From NCBI GenBank assembly GCA_041574955.1, contig JBFGNS010000168.1:1-8801 (forward strand): a stretch of 8,801 nt of DNA, read 5' to 3'. Below are positions 1 through 5,193 of this stretch, in pieces. The translations under genes were made by a program, and so were the position numbers. The notes beneath the pieces were generated by a model that was given only the letters and a program-made list of their open reading frames with translations, was not told the origin of the DNA and ran no database searches. The DNA comes from CALZJC01 sp041574955. Its GTDB lineage: Bacteria; Acidobacteriota; Thermoanaerobaculia; Multivoradales; JAHEKO01. How positions within the stretch are numbered: position 1 is the stretch's first letter; each line of letters starts with the position of its first letter.

Positions 1-618
1 GACTTCCTGGGCGCGGTCTACCGCCTGATCGGCCGGCCGAGCTTCGCCAGCGGCTTCGAGGACGGGCTCGACGGCTGGCGGCGGCAGGGCGACGCGGCGG
101 TGGTCTCACCTGGGCTGAGCGGCTCGGCGGCGGCGCTCGAGGTGCCCCTCGGCGGGCGCGGGCGCGCGGCGGTGCGCTCCGAGCATCCGGACGCCGAGTC
201 GACCTTCAGGGTGAGCTTCGAGCTCGACGCCAACCGCGCCGATCTCGGCGGGCGGTCGCAAGAGATCCTGCGGCTGGCCGACGTCGGGCCGCACGTCAAG
301 CTGAGGATCCAGCCGGGCGCCGCGGGCTACCACCTGGTGCTCGAAGCGCACGAGCCGGCAGGCTTCCGCCGGGTCGGGCTGGGCGGCATCCCGGCGAGCG
401 CCACCGTGCGGCTGGCGCTCGAATGGACCCGCGCCAGCAGCCGCGAGGCGGCCGACGGCGAGGTCAAGCTGTGGCGCAACGGCAGGCTGATCGGTAGCGC
501 CATCGACCTGGCCAACCACGGCCGGGTGGTGAGCGCGGTGGTGCTCGGCCTGCCCGAGGGGTCGGGCGGTGCCGGCAGCGGCAGCCTGCTGTTCGACAAC
601 TTCCTGTCGATGCCGTAG
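1..618 (+). CDS. C-terminal part of a protein ending in a lectin/LamG-like beta-sandwich domain (5' end outside window)
   Basis: Frame 1 is open from the first base to a TAG at 616-618, giving 205 residues with no credible internal start, so the N-terminus lies upstream of the window. The visible part opens with a short helical stretch (DFLGAVYRLIGRP), then 'FEDGLDGW' near residues 19-26, a phrase typical of the first strand of concanavalin A-like/LamG or carbohydrate-binding beta-sandwich modules. The rest alternates short beta-prone segments (STFRVSFELDA, HVKLRIQ, YHLVLEAHE, TVRLALEWTR, GEVKLWRNGRLIG) and closes with 'SLLFDNFLSMP', as expected for such a domain; 'FDNF' is common in the last strand. 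This suggests an exported protein whose last domain binds glycan or serves as a structural module. The main domain is not visible, so no function is assigned. The MbtH-like gene begins 31 bp downstream on the same strand. The domain call rests on pattern, not on a profile search. Confidence 0.7.
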   Translation, partial: DFLGAVYRLIGRPSFASGFEDGLDGWRRQGDAAVVSPGLSGSAAALEVPLGGRGRAAVRSEHPDAESTFRVSFELDANRADLGGRSQEILRLADVGPHVKLRIQPGAAGYHLVLEAHEPAGFRRVGLGGIPASATVRLALEWTRASSREAADGEVKLWRNGRLIGSAIDLANHGRVVSAVVLGLPEGSGGAGSGSLLFDNFLSMP

Positions 619-649
619 ATCAGTCAACTTCCTGCGAGGAGAGAGGAAC

Positions 650-877
650 ATGTCCGAGCGATACAAGGTGGTCATCAACCACGAGGAGCAGTACTCGATC
701 TGGCCCGCCGACCGCGAGGTGCCGAAAGGTTGGAAGGCGGTCGGCTTCGAGGGCTCGAAGGAGGAGTGCCTGACCTACATCGAGGAGGTGTGGACCGACA
801 TGCGTCCGCTCAGCCTGCGCAGGAAGATCGCCGAGACGGAGGAGCTGATCCGGCGCGACGCGAAGAGAGGCGGCTAG
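650..877 (+). CDS. mbtH: MbtH-like protein (NRPS adenylation-domain partner)
   Basis: This 75-residue protein has the usual MbtH length. It carries nearly the complete family signature: N-x-E-x-Q-x-S-x-W-P at residues 10-19 (NHEEQYSIWP), P-x-G-W at 25-28, a conserved Cys-Leu-x-x-Ile stretch at 40-44, and WTDMRPLSL at 48-56 (family form WTDxRPxSL). MbtH proteins are small cytoplasmic chaperone-like partners that bind adenylation domains of non-ribosomal peptide synthetases and are needed for their solubility or activity. The ATG at 650 is preceded by a purine-rich ribosome site, GAGGAGAGAGGA, around 636-647, which fixes the start. The C-terminal tail after residue 57 is charged and helical (IAETEELIRRDAKR). 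No NRPS module lies in the window; the upstream neighbour is a lectin-like protein end and the downstream gene is convergent, so the gene looks orphan here unless an NRPS cluster lies further upstream. Confidence 0.95.
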   Translation: MSERYKVVINHEEQYSIWPADREVPKGWKAVGFEGSKEECLTYIEEVWTDMRPLSLRRKIAETEELIRRDAKRGG

Positions 878-879
878 CC

Positions 880-930
880 GGCCCGAGGGCCGATCTCCAC
901 CCGGCGTTCGGTGAGCCGCCCGGACGCCGG
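880..930. terminator. Possible stem-loops in the convergent mbtH / MurL-like gap
   Basis: The 58-bp gap between two convergent stop codons contains two short dyads: GGCCC-GA-GGGCC at 880-891, and CCGGCGT at 901-907 paired with ACGCCGG at 924-930. Either could act as a bidirectional transcription end. There is no T-tract on either strand, and short GC dyads arise easily in such GC-rich DNA, so this is weak. Confidence 0.25.
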
Positions 931-935
931 ACCGC

Positions 936-2330
936 TCAGTACCAGGAGCGGATGAAGGCGTCGGCCGCCGCCGCGCCGGCGGCGAGGTGCGGCTCGACGG
1001 CGCGCTCCACCTCGGCCGGCAGCGCCGCGCGGTCGTAGTCGATCGCCAGGTAGCGGCCGAGCGTCGCCTCGAGGTCGAGCGGCTCGGCGATCTGGTCGAG
1101 CAGCCCGAGCGCCCGGCCGCGCCGGCCGCGCCGCCGGCAGAGGTCGAGCGCCAGCCGGCTCTCACCGAGCTCGCCCACGCACTCGAACGGCTTGGGCAGG
1201 CCGAGGCCCAGCAGGCCCCGGTAGTGGTCCTGGTTGACCTCGAGGTCGAGCATGTGGGTCTGGAACAGCCCGTCGACCTGCGCGTCGTCGAGATAGGCCA
1301 GGTAGCCGGCGCCGACGTAGGCGCACTTCGGGCAGCGCTCGCACCACGGCTTCGTGACCGAGCACGAGTGGGTGCTCCTGGCCGCCTCGCCCTCGGCGCG
1401 CAGCAGGTTGAAGATCACCACGTCCCACAGCGGTTTGAGCAGGCTGAAGTAGCGCGCGTTGGCGAGCAGCTCGCTGCGGAGATAGCGGTCGATCAGCCGC
1501 TCGGCCTCGAACGACTTGCCCCACTGGTGGTTGACCGCCTCGCCGGTCTCCGGCCAGTCGAAGTTGGGGTCGTCGGCCGAGCGCTCGTTGGCCAGCACCA
1601 GGTGGCGGTAGCCGTGCGCCAGCGCCACCGGCAGGGCGGCGAACACCGAGATCGGGGTCTCGGAGCAGATCAGCCCGACCACGCCGTACTCGCGGGCGGT
1701 GGCTGCCGGGTCGTCCCACAGCTCGTCGGCGACGGTCTGGCGGTGGACGCGGGCCGGCCGGCAGTGGCGCTCGACGCCGCCGATCAGGCCGTGCTGGAGC
1801 TCCTCGCCGCCGTAGGTCGAGTGCGCGTAGCCGAGGGTGGCGTAGGGCAGCCCGGCGCGCTCGAGCAGCCGCATCGCCACCAGGCTGTCCTTGCCGCCGC
1901 CGTTGAAGCACAGGCTGTCGACCTCGCCGGGCTCGATCTCGGCGGGCGCCGGGCGAGCTTCGACCGGCGGCGCGGCCAGCGCGGGGCCGGGGTCCGCGCC
2001 GAGCCGGTTCTGCCACCGCCACTGGGCGCCGACGCCGGCGAGCACCCGGCGCCACACCGCCTCGAGCGCCGGCGTCAGCCAGCGCGACCAGTCGCCGAAG
2101 TCGAGGCGGCGGGGCCTCAGGCTGACCATCGGGATGGCCTCGAAGGCGGCGACGTGGAAGGCGATCCGCTCGACGAGCTCGTGGCCGTGGCGCTCGGCGA
2201 GCGCGGACAGGTCGACGTCGGCGTAGACGTAACGCTTGCGGAAGCGGCGGCCGTCGAGCGAGTAGTCGATCGCCAGGGTGTCGCCGGCGGCGTCGAGGCG
2301 CTCGAGGAGCAGGCGGTCGGGGCGGGGCAT
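936..2330 (-). CDS. PP-loop ATPase of the MurL-like (UDP-MurNAc-L-Ala-L-Glu epimerase) family
   Basis: 464 residues. A pyrophosphatase (PP)-loop, NGGGKDS, lies at residues 143-149, marking the N-type ATP pyrophosphatase fold that adenylates a substrate. Downstream are blocks I associate with the MurL family: ANERSA (247-252), VNHQWGKSFEAE (266-277), YFSLLKPLWDV (294-304), and a cysteine cluster C323, C330, C333, C336 (SC...PWCERCPKC). MurL, known from Xanthomonas, uses ATP to epimerise the terminal L-Glu of UDP-MurNAc-L-Ala-L-Glu, giving the D-Glu of peptidoglycan; it normally works with the ligase MurD2, which is not in this window. The N-terminal part (1-130) is family-like but divergent, and the last ~120 residues may be lineage-specific. 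The ATG at 2330 is chosen because the frame upstream runs into the interspersed repeat (IPSAARDL translation). There is no visible Shine-Dalgarno; the preceding bases are C-rich. Epimerase activity is inferred; a related PP-loop enzyme with another substrate is possible. Confidence 0.75.
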   Translation of the reverse strand: MPRPDRLLLERLDAAGDTLAIDYSLDGRRFRKRYVYADVDLSALAERHGHELVERIAFHVAAFEAIPMVSLRPRRLDFGDWSRWLTPALEAVWRRVLAGVGAQWRWQNRLGADPGPALAAPPVEARPAPAEIEPGEVDSLCFNGGGKDSLVAMRLLERAGLPYATLGYAHSTYGGEELQHGLIGGVERHCRPARVHRQTVADELWDDPAATAREYGVVGLICSETPISVFAALPVALAHGYRHLVLANERSADDPNFDWPETGEAVNHQWGKSFEAERLIDRYLRSELLANARYFSLLKPLWDVVIFNLLRAEGEAARSTHSCSVTKPWCERCPKCAYVGAGYLAYLDDAQVDGLFQTHMLDLEVNQDHYRGLLGLGLPKPFECVGELGESRLALDLCRRRGRRGRALGLLDQIAEPLDLEATLGRYLAIDYDRAALPAEVERAVEPHLAAGAAAADAFIRSWY

Positions 2331-2377
2331 GGGGGGAATGTACCGCGACGACCGGGGCGCGGGCACGCTTGTCCGCG

Positions 2378-2432
2378 CCGGGAAGCGCGTGCCGGGGACA
2401 GTGCTGAGGTCCCTCGCTGCGCTCGGGATGAC
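2378..2432 (-). repeat. Interspersed 'HPERSEG' repeat, left copy
   Basis: This copy is the inverse of the one at 2615-2669. By hand alignment 46 of 55 positions match, and the inner 26 bases (2407-2432) are a perfect match. The core reads CCCTCGCTGCGCTCGGGATG on the plus strand (2411-2430). Its six-frame translations give the widespread spurious peptides IPSAARDL, RAQRGTS and HPERSEG seen in many acidobacterial and other genomes. It lies about 50 bp upstream of the MurL-like start codon. Confidence 0.85.
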
Positions 2433-2450
2433 AGCGGCGTACAGCACCCG

Positions 2451-2586
2451 GGTCGGACGCCGTCGTGCTCAGGCCAGCGTGGCACGCCGCCGGTGCTCAG
2501 CGCCAGGGTCGGACGCCGCCGGTGCTCAGCGCGCCGGTCGGACGCCGGCGGCGCAGCGGGTGGGACACCGCCGGTGCTCAGCACTC
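2451..2586. repeat. Degenerate tandem repeat, about five 24-29 bp units
   Basis: Between the two inverted repeat copies, a unit close to GGTCGGACGCCGCCGGTGCT plus CAGCGCGCC recurs. Approximate units are 2451-2479, 2480-2506, 2507-2535, 2536-2559 and 2560-2586. The shared core is (G)GGACGCCGCCGGTGCTCAG with substitutions and small deletions. Units 1 and 3 are both 29 bp. Reading frames through it are low-complexity and not credible as protein. Spacers are absent, so it is not a CRISPR array. Confidence 0.65.
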
Positions 2587-2614
2587 GACGTCCGACCGGC
2601 CGCTGCAAGCGAAT

Positions 2615-2669
2615 GTCATCCCGAGCGCAGCGAGGGACCTCGGCACCAGACCCGGCATGCGCACTCCGG
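2615..2669 (+). repeat. Interspersed 'HPERSEG' repeat, right copy
   Basis: This is the inverted partner of 2378-2432. The conserved core is TCATCCCGAGCGCAGCGAGG (2616-2635), and 2615-2640 is a perfect match to the reverse complement of 2407-2432. It lies downstream of the stop codon of the secreted-protein gene (2704). With the left copy and the tandem units it fills most of the 373-bp gap between the MurL-like gene and the sigma-factor operon; no gene was found in that gap. Confidence 0.85.
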
Positions 2670-2703
2670 GCCTGCAAGAGCGCGGCGGCGGGGCCCGCGC
2701 CCG

Positions 2704-3306
2704 TTACGGCAGGGCGGTGAACAGCACGATCAGCGCCTCGTCGCCGCCGTTGAGGCGGGAGGAGCCGACGACGACCGTCTGGCCGATCTCGGCGGAGAAC
2801 GAGGTGGTGATCACCGGGCCGGCAGGCGCGCGCGGCGCGAGGGCGGGAGCCGAGGGGTCCTGAGAGCGGCGCACCATGTCCTCGGCCAGCGTCGCCGGCA
2901 GCTCGCGGGAGTACTCGACCAGCTCGAAGCGGAGCACCTGGAGCTTGCCGTTCTGGAGGTTCTCGGCGAAGTCCATGGCCACCCGGAAGTCGCCGTCGTT
3001 GGGACCGCGCAGCATGGTGCGGGCGCCACGCGAGGTGCGTACCAGGGCGGTGTCGAGCAGCCGGTAGCTCTTGAACGGCAGGAACTGCTGGATGTCGTGG
3101 ATCGCCTGGCGGGCGTTGGCCGGCAGGTCGGAGAGCTGGTTGGGGCCGGCCTTGGAGGCGGCCAGCAGGCTGATCTGGACCAGGCGGGTGGCGGCCTGCT
3201 CGGGCTGGACACGGGCGGTGGACTGGGCGGTGGCGGGCAGGACGGTCGCCACCAGCAGGGCGGCCGCGAGAGTCGGGATCGCAAGGGAGAGTGCGGGACG
3301 GTTCAT
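2704..3306 (-). CDS. Secreted protein of unknown function, third gene of the ECF sigma operon
   Basis: 200 residues. The start at 3306 is fixed by a perfect AGGAGG ribosome site (complement of 3316-3321) nine bases upstream. Residues 1-28 are a Sec signal peptide: short N-terminus with Arg3, hydrophobic core LAAALLVATVL, and a cleavage site after ATA or ATAQ. The mature part begins with a helical region (VQPEQAATRLVQISLLAASK), followed by 'LPFKSYRLLDTALVR' (76-90), beta-rich segments (DFRVAMDF, KLQVLRFELVEYS), a Pro/Ala linker (151-164), and a final segment ITTSFSAEIGQTVVVGSSRL ... GGDEALIVLFTALP. The closing 'GQTVVVG...ALIVLFT' resembles the last strands of secretin-like or carboxypeptidase-like beta domains, but I do not recognise the family. 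It lies 53 bp after the membrane-protein gene on the same strand and is probably co-transcribed with the sigma factor. A periplasmic or cell-surface role, possibly signal input for that regulon, is inferred. Confidence 0.85.
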   Translation of the reverse strand: MNRPALSLAIPTLAAALLVATVLPATAQSTARVQPEQAATRLVQISLLAASKAGPNQLSDLPANARQAIHDIQQFLPFKSYRLLDTALVRTSRGARTMLRGPNDGDFRVAMDFAENLQNGKLQVLRFELVEYSRELPATLAEDMVRRSQDPSAPALAPRAPAGPVITTSFSAEIGQTVVVGSSRLNGGDEALIVLFTALP

Positions 3307-3359
3307 CGGTCGAATCCTCCTGTCGGGTGGTGGTCGGGTCGGTGTCGAGCAGCTCGGGC

Positions 3360-3695
3360 TCACGAGCTTTGGCTGGGCAGGAGCTGCCACACCACCAGGG
3401 TGCCGTTGGCGGTGGTGAACTGAATCTCGCGCGCCGCGGCGGGCGGCTCGGCGGCGGTGGGCACCGGCGGTACCGGGTGCCGGCTGGCGAGGCCGAGCGC
3501 CAGCGCCAGCAGCGCCGCGACGGTGGCGGCCGGTGCCAGCCAGCGCGCCGCGCTGGGCGGTCGCTCGGCGGCCGCCGCCAGCATTCGCGCCTTGATGGCC
3601 GCCCGCTCGCCGGGGGCCAGCTCCGCCGCGTCCGCGGCCGGGTCACCGGCGCGCAGCAGCCGGCGCAAGGGGTTGTGGGAGTGGTTGCGGGTCAT
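3360..3695 (-). CDS. Small single-pass membrane protein, candidate anti-sigma factor
   Basis: 111 residues. The ATG (3695-3693) overlaps the sigma-factor stop in an ATGA, so translational coupling is likely and the start is well supported. The layout is a cytoplasmic N-terminal part (1-51; ELAPGERAAIKARMLAAAAE is helical), one hydrophobic segment at about 52-70 (LAPAATVAALLALALGLAS), a Pro/Ala linker, and a short C-terminal strand REIQFTTANGTLVVWQLLPS (89-108). The position immediately after an ECF sigma gene and the topology fit an anti-sigma factor, but the HxxxCxxC zinc-binding motif of ZAS-type anti-sigma factors is absent and the sigma-binding region is not recognisable. Small proteins with a '...TPGGTRIIW'-like tail are, as I recall them, frequent beside acidobacterial sigma factors. 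The anti-sigma role is inferred from context only. Confidence 0.8.
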   Translation of the reverse strand: MTRNHSHNPLRRLLRAGDPAADAAELAPGERAAIKARMLAAAAERPPSAARWLAPAATVAALLALALGLASRHPVPPVPTAAEPPAAAREIQFTTANGTLVVWQLLPSQSS

Positions 3696-4243
3696 GGCGT
3701 GGGCTCCGTGGTGTTGTCCGGCAGCAGCAGCGCGGCGAGCTCCTTGCGTCCGACGCTCAGGTGCCAGCGGACGGTGGCCGCGGTCAGGCCGAGCAGGCGG
3801 GCGATGCGCTTGACTGCCAGCCCTTCGAGCTCGTGCAGGACGACGATGGCCCGCCGCCGGGGGGTCAGCCGCTCGAGCGCCGCGCTCACCGTGGCGCGCG
3901 CCACCGCCGCGCTCTCGGGGTCGGCGGGGGCGGGCGGCGCGGCCAGCACCGGGTCGAGCCGGTCGCGCACCGCGCGCCGCCGCCAGCGGTCGCGGCACAG
4001 GTTGACCAGCACGCGTACCAGCCAGGCCTCCTGCGCCGAGTCGCCGGGCGGCAGGCGGCGCGGCCGCCGGGCGGCGCGCAGGAACGTCTCCTGCACCAGG
4101 TCGCGCGCCTCCTCGGCGTTGCCGCTCATCCGCCGCGCCAGGGCGTAGAGCCGGCCGTGGTGGCGGTCGAACAGCGCCGCCAGCCGTTGCGGGGTGGTGT
4201 CGCGCGCATCCGCTGGGAAGGCCACGGCCAGGCTCTCGCTCAT
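3692..4243 (-). CDS. RNA polymerase sigma-70 factor, ECF subfamily
   Basis: 183 residues, normal for an ECF sigma factor. Sigma region 2 occupies about 21-92: LFDRHHGRLYALARRMSGN, then AEEARDLVQETFLRAA (the core-binding and -10 recognition helices), then AWLVRVLVNLCRDRWRRR. A Pro/Ala linker (101-110) follows. Region 4 occupies about 118-170: ALERLTPRRRAIVVLHELEG and the helix-turn-helix AVKRIARLLGLTAATVRWHL, which reads -35 elements. There is no C-terminal extension of the ECF41/42 type. The start at 4243 has GGGTGGA just upstream as a ribosome site. It is the first gene of a three-gene unit with the membrane protein (4-bp overlap) and the secreted protein, which suggests a cell-envelope response. 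The ECF group cannot be set by eye. Confidence 0.93.
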   Translation of the reverse strand: MSESLAVAFPADARDTTPQRLAALFDRHHGRLYALARRMSGNAEEARDLVQETFLRAARRPRRLPPGDSAQEAWLVRVLVNLCRDRWRRRAVRDRLDPVLAAPPAPADPESAAVARATVSAALERLTPRRRAIVVLHELEGLAVKRIARLLGLTAATVRWHLSVGRKELAALLLPDNTTEPTP

Positions 4244-4252
4244 TCCACCCGG

Positions 4253-4280
4253 TTAGACGCGCCGGCCCGAGGAACTGTTG
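4253..4280 (-). promoter_or_regulatory. Possible ECF-type autoregulatory promoter for the sigma operon
   Basis: On the minus strand a CAACAGTT (complement of 4273-4280) and a CGTCTAA (complement of 4253-4259) lie at about ECF -35/-10 spacing: AAC, then 17 bases, then CGTC. CGTC/GTCTAA is a common ECF -10 form. Against it, the -35 lacks the GGAAC form and the predicted transcript would begin only a few bases before the ATG, making the message nearly leaderless. Confidence 0.25.
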
Positions 4281-4298
4281 GCGGGCGGGGCGGGCCGC

Positions 4299-5081
4299 TC
4301 AAGGCTGCGGTTCCAGCTCCGCCAGCAGGTCGTCGGGCAGCTGGCTGGCGGCCAGCCGGTAGAACCGGCGGCGGAGCGCCATCAGCTCGCCGTCGTCGAG
4401 ATCGCCCGGTTCGCCCCAGGCACGGCAGCGGCAAGCGACGGCGTGCTGCAGGGTGACGCCGGCGGCGACCGAGATGTTGAGCGACTGGGTGAGGCCGTGC
4501 ATAGGGATGACGAACCGCTCGTCGCACGCTGCGCTCACCGCCTCGGGCAGGCCGCGCGATTCGTTGCCGAAGACCACCGCGGTCGGGCGCGTCCAGTCGA
4601 TCTCGTCGAGCGGGCGGGAGTCGTCGCCCACCGCCGCCGCCACCAGCCGCAGGCCGCGGTTGGCGAGCGCCTCGGCCGCCGCCTCGAAGCCGGGCTGGAA
4701 GACCAGGTCGAGCCAGCGGTGGGCGTTCTGGGTGACGCGGCCGCTGGGACGGAACGGCTCGCCGGCCTCGGACACCAGCTGCAGCTCCTGGACGCCCATC
4801 GCCTCGCAGCTGCGCATCACCGCCGCCTGGTTGTGCGGGTCGTGCACCCCGTAGAGCACCAGCACCAGGCTGCGGGTGCGCTGGCGCAGCGCCTCCTCGA
4901 GGTAGAAGCGCCGCTTGGCGCTCAGCAGGCCCCGGTCGCGGAAGGCGCGCAGCGCCGGCGGCAGCCCGTCTGTCAGCCGCTCGAGCGCGGCCAGCTGGTC
5001 GGCGGTGGGATCGGGCTTGGGCGTGCGCCGCGCGCGCGGCGCCCGGCTGCCGTCGCTGCGCGGTCGGTTGCGGCGTCCCAT
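4299..5081 (-). CDS. trmH: TrmH-family (SpoU) tRNA/rRNA 2'-O-methyltransferase
   Basis: 260 residues of the SPOUT class. All three SpoU motifs are present: motif 1 LYGVHDPHNQAAVMRSCEAM (76-95, with Asn84 and the catalytic-type Arg90), motif 2 AVVFGNESRGLPE (168-180, with Asn173 and Glu174), and motif 3 VIPMHGLTQSLNISVAAGVT (191-210), which forms the trefoil knot that binds S-adenosylmethionine. The phrases 'VHDPHN', 'IDWTRPT' and 'IPMHGLTQSLN' match TrmH (tRNA Gm18 methyltransferase) better than RlmB. The N-terminus has about 70 extra residues, the first 25 Arg/Pro-rich, and the C-terminal helices (229-257) resemble the TrmH tail. Gm18 in the tRNA D-loop is the likely target, though other SpoU enzymes modify rRNA. 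Its stop lies 55 bp before the sigma factor start on the same strand. No clear Shine-Dalgarno precedes the ATG at 5081. Confidence 0.88.
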   Translation of the reverse strand: MGRRNRPRSDGSRAPRARRTPKPDPTADQLAALERLTDGLPPALRAFRDRGLLSAKRRFYLEEALRQRTRSLVLVLYGVHDPHNQAAVMRSCEAMGVQELQLVSEAGEPFRPSGRVTQNAHRWLDLVFQPGFEAAAEALANRGLRLVAAAVGDDSRPLDEIDWTRPTAVVFGNESRGLPEAVSAACDERFVIPMHGLTQSLNISVAAGVTLQHAVACRCRAWGEPGDLDDGELMALRRRFYRLAASQLPDDLLAELEPQP

Positions 5082-5104
5082 GAGCGGGCGCCTACGTTAC
5101 CGCG

Positions 5105-5134
5105 CCGCGGTGACAGGGCTACCGCGGTGACAGG
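5105..5134 (+). repeat. Two direct copies of CCGCGGTGACAGG
   Basis: The 13-mer CCGCGGTGACAGG occurs at 5105-5117 and again at 5122-5134, a 17-bp period. The second copy runs into the left arm of the hairpin at 5125-5173, so the first looks like a partial extra copy of the same element. Confidence 0.75.
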
Positions 5135-5173
5135 ATACTTAGCACGGGTCTGAGCATAAGTATCCTGTCACCG
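5125..5173. repeat. REP-like perfect inverted repeat with 17-bp arms
   Basis: CGGTGACAGGATACTTA (5125-5141) is the exact reverse complement of TAAGTATCCTGTCACCG (5157-5173), with a 15-base loop. The arms are richer in A/T than the surroundings. It sits between the M56 peptidase stop (5194) and the TrmH start (5081), both minus strand. No T-tract follows on the minus strand, so it is not a standard intrinsic terminator, although it could stall RNA polymerase or protect a 3' end. The G(T/G)GACAGG core recalls repeats associated with REP-associated tyrosine transposases; none is encoded here. Confidence 0.85.
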
Positions 5174-5193
5174 GTGTGAGCGCGCGGCCGGCG

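Noticed and set aside
2331..2447. A 39-residue N-terminal extension of the MurL-like protein
   Set aside because: The extension translates the interspersed repeat (IPSAARDLS) and has no counterpart in the family; the ATG at 2330 is preferred.
2451..2586. CRISPR-like array
   Set aside because: The units are degenerate, abut without unique spacers and vary in length, and there are no cas genes.
987..2720. A 577-codon plus-strand open frame opposite the MurL-like gene
   Set aside because: Its translation is low-complexity Val/Ala/Glu/Arg/Gln sequence, typical of antisense frames in GC-rich genes, and it runs through the interspersed repeats. The minus strand has clear family motifs.
3696..3998. 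Upstream extension of the small membrane-protein gene inside the sigma-factor gene
   Set aside because: The extension is an Ala/Arg/Gly-rich shadow frame of the sigma factor; the ATGA overlap at 3692-3695 gives the natural start.
5125..5173. Intrinsic terminator of the blaI-M56 operon
   Set aside because: No T-tract follows the stem on the minus strand, and the partial direct copy points to a repeat family; a role in message ends is possible but not shown.
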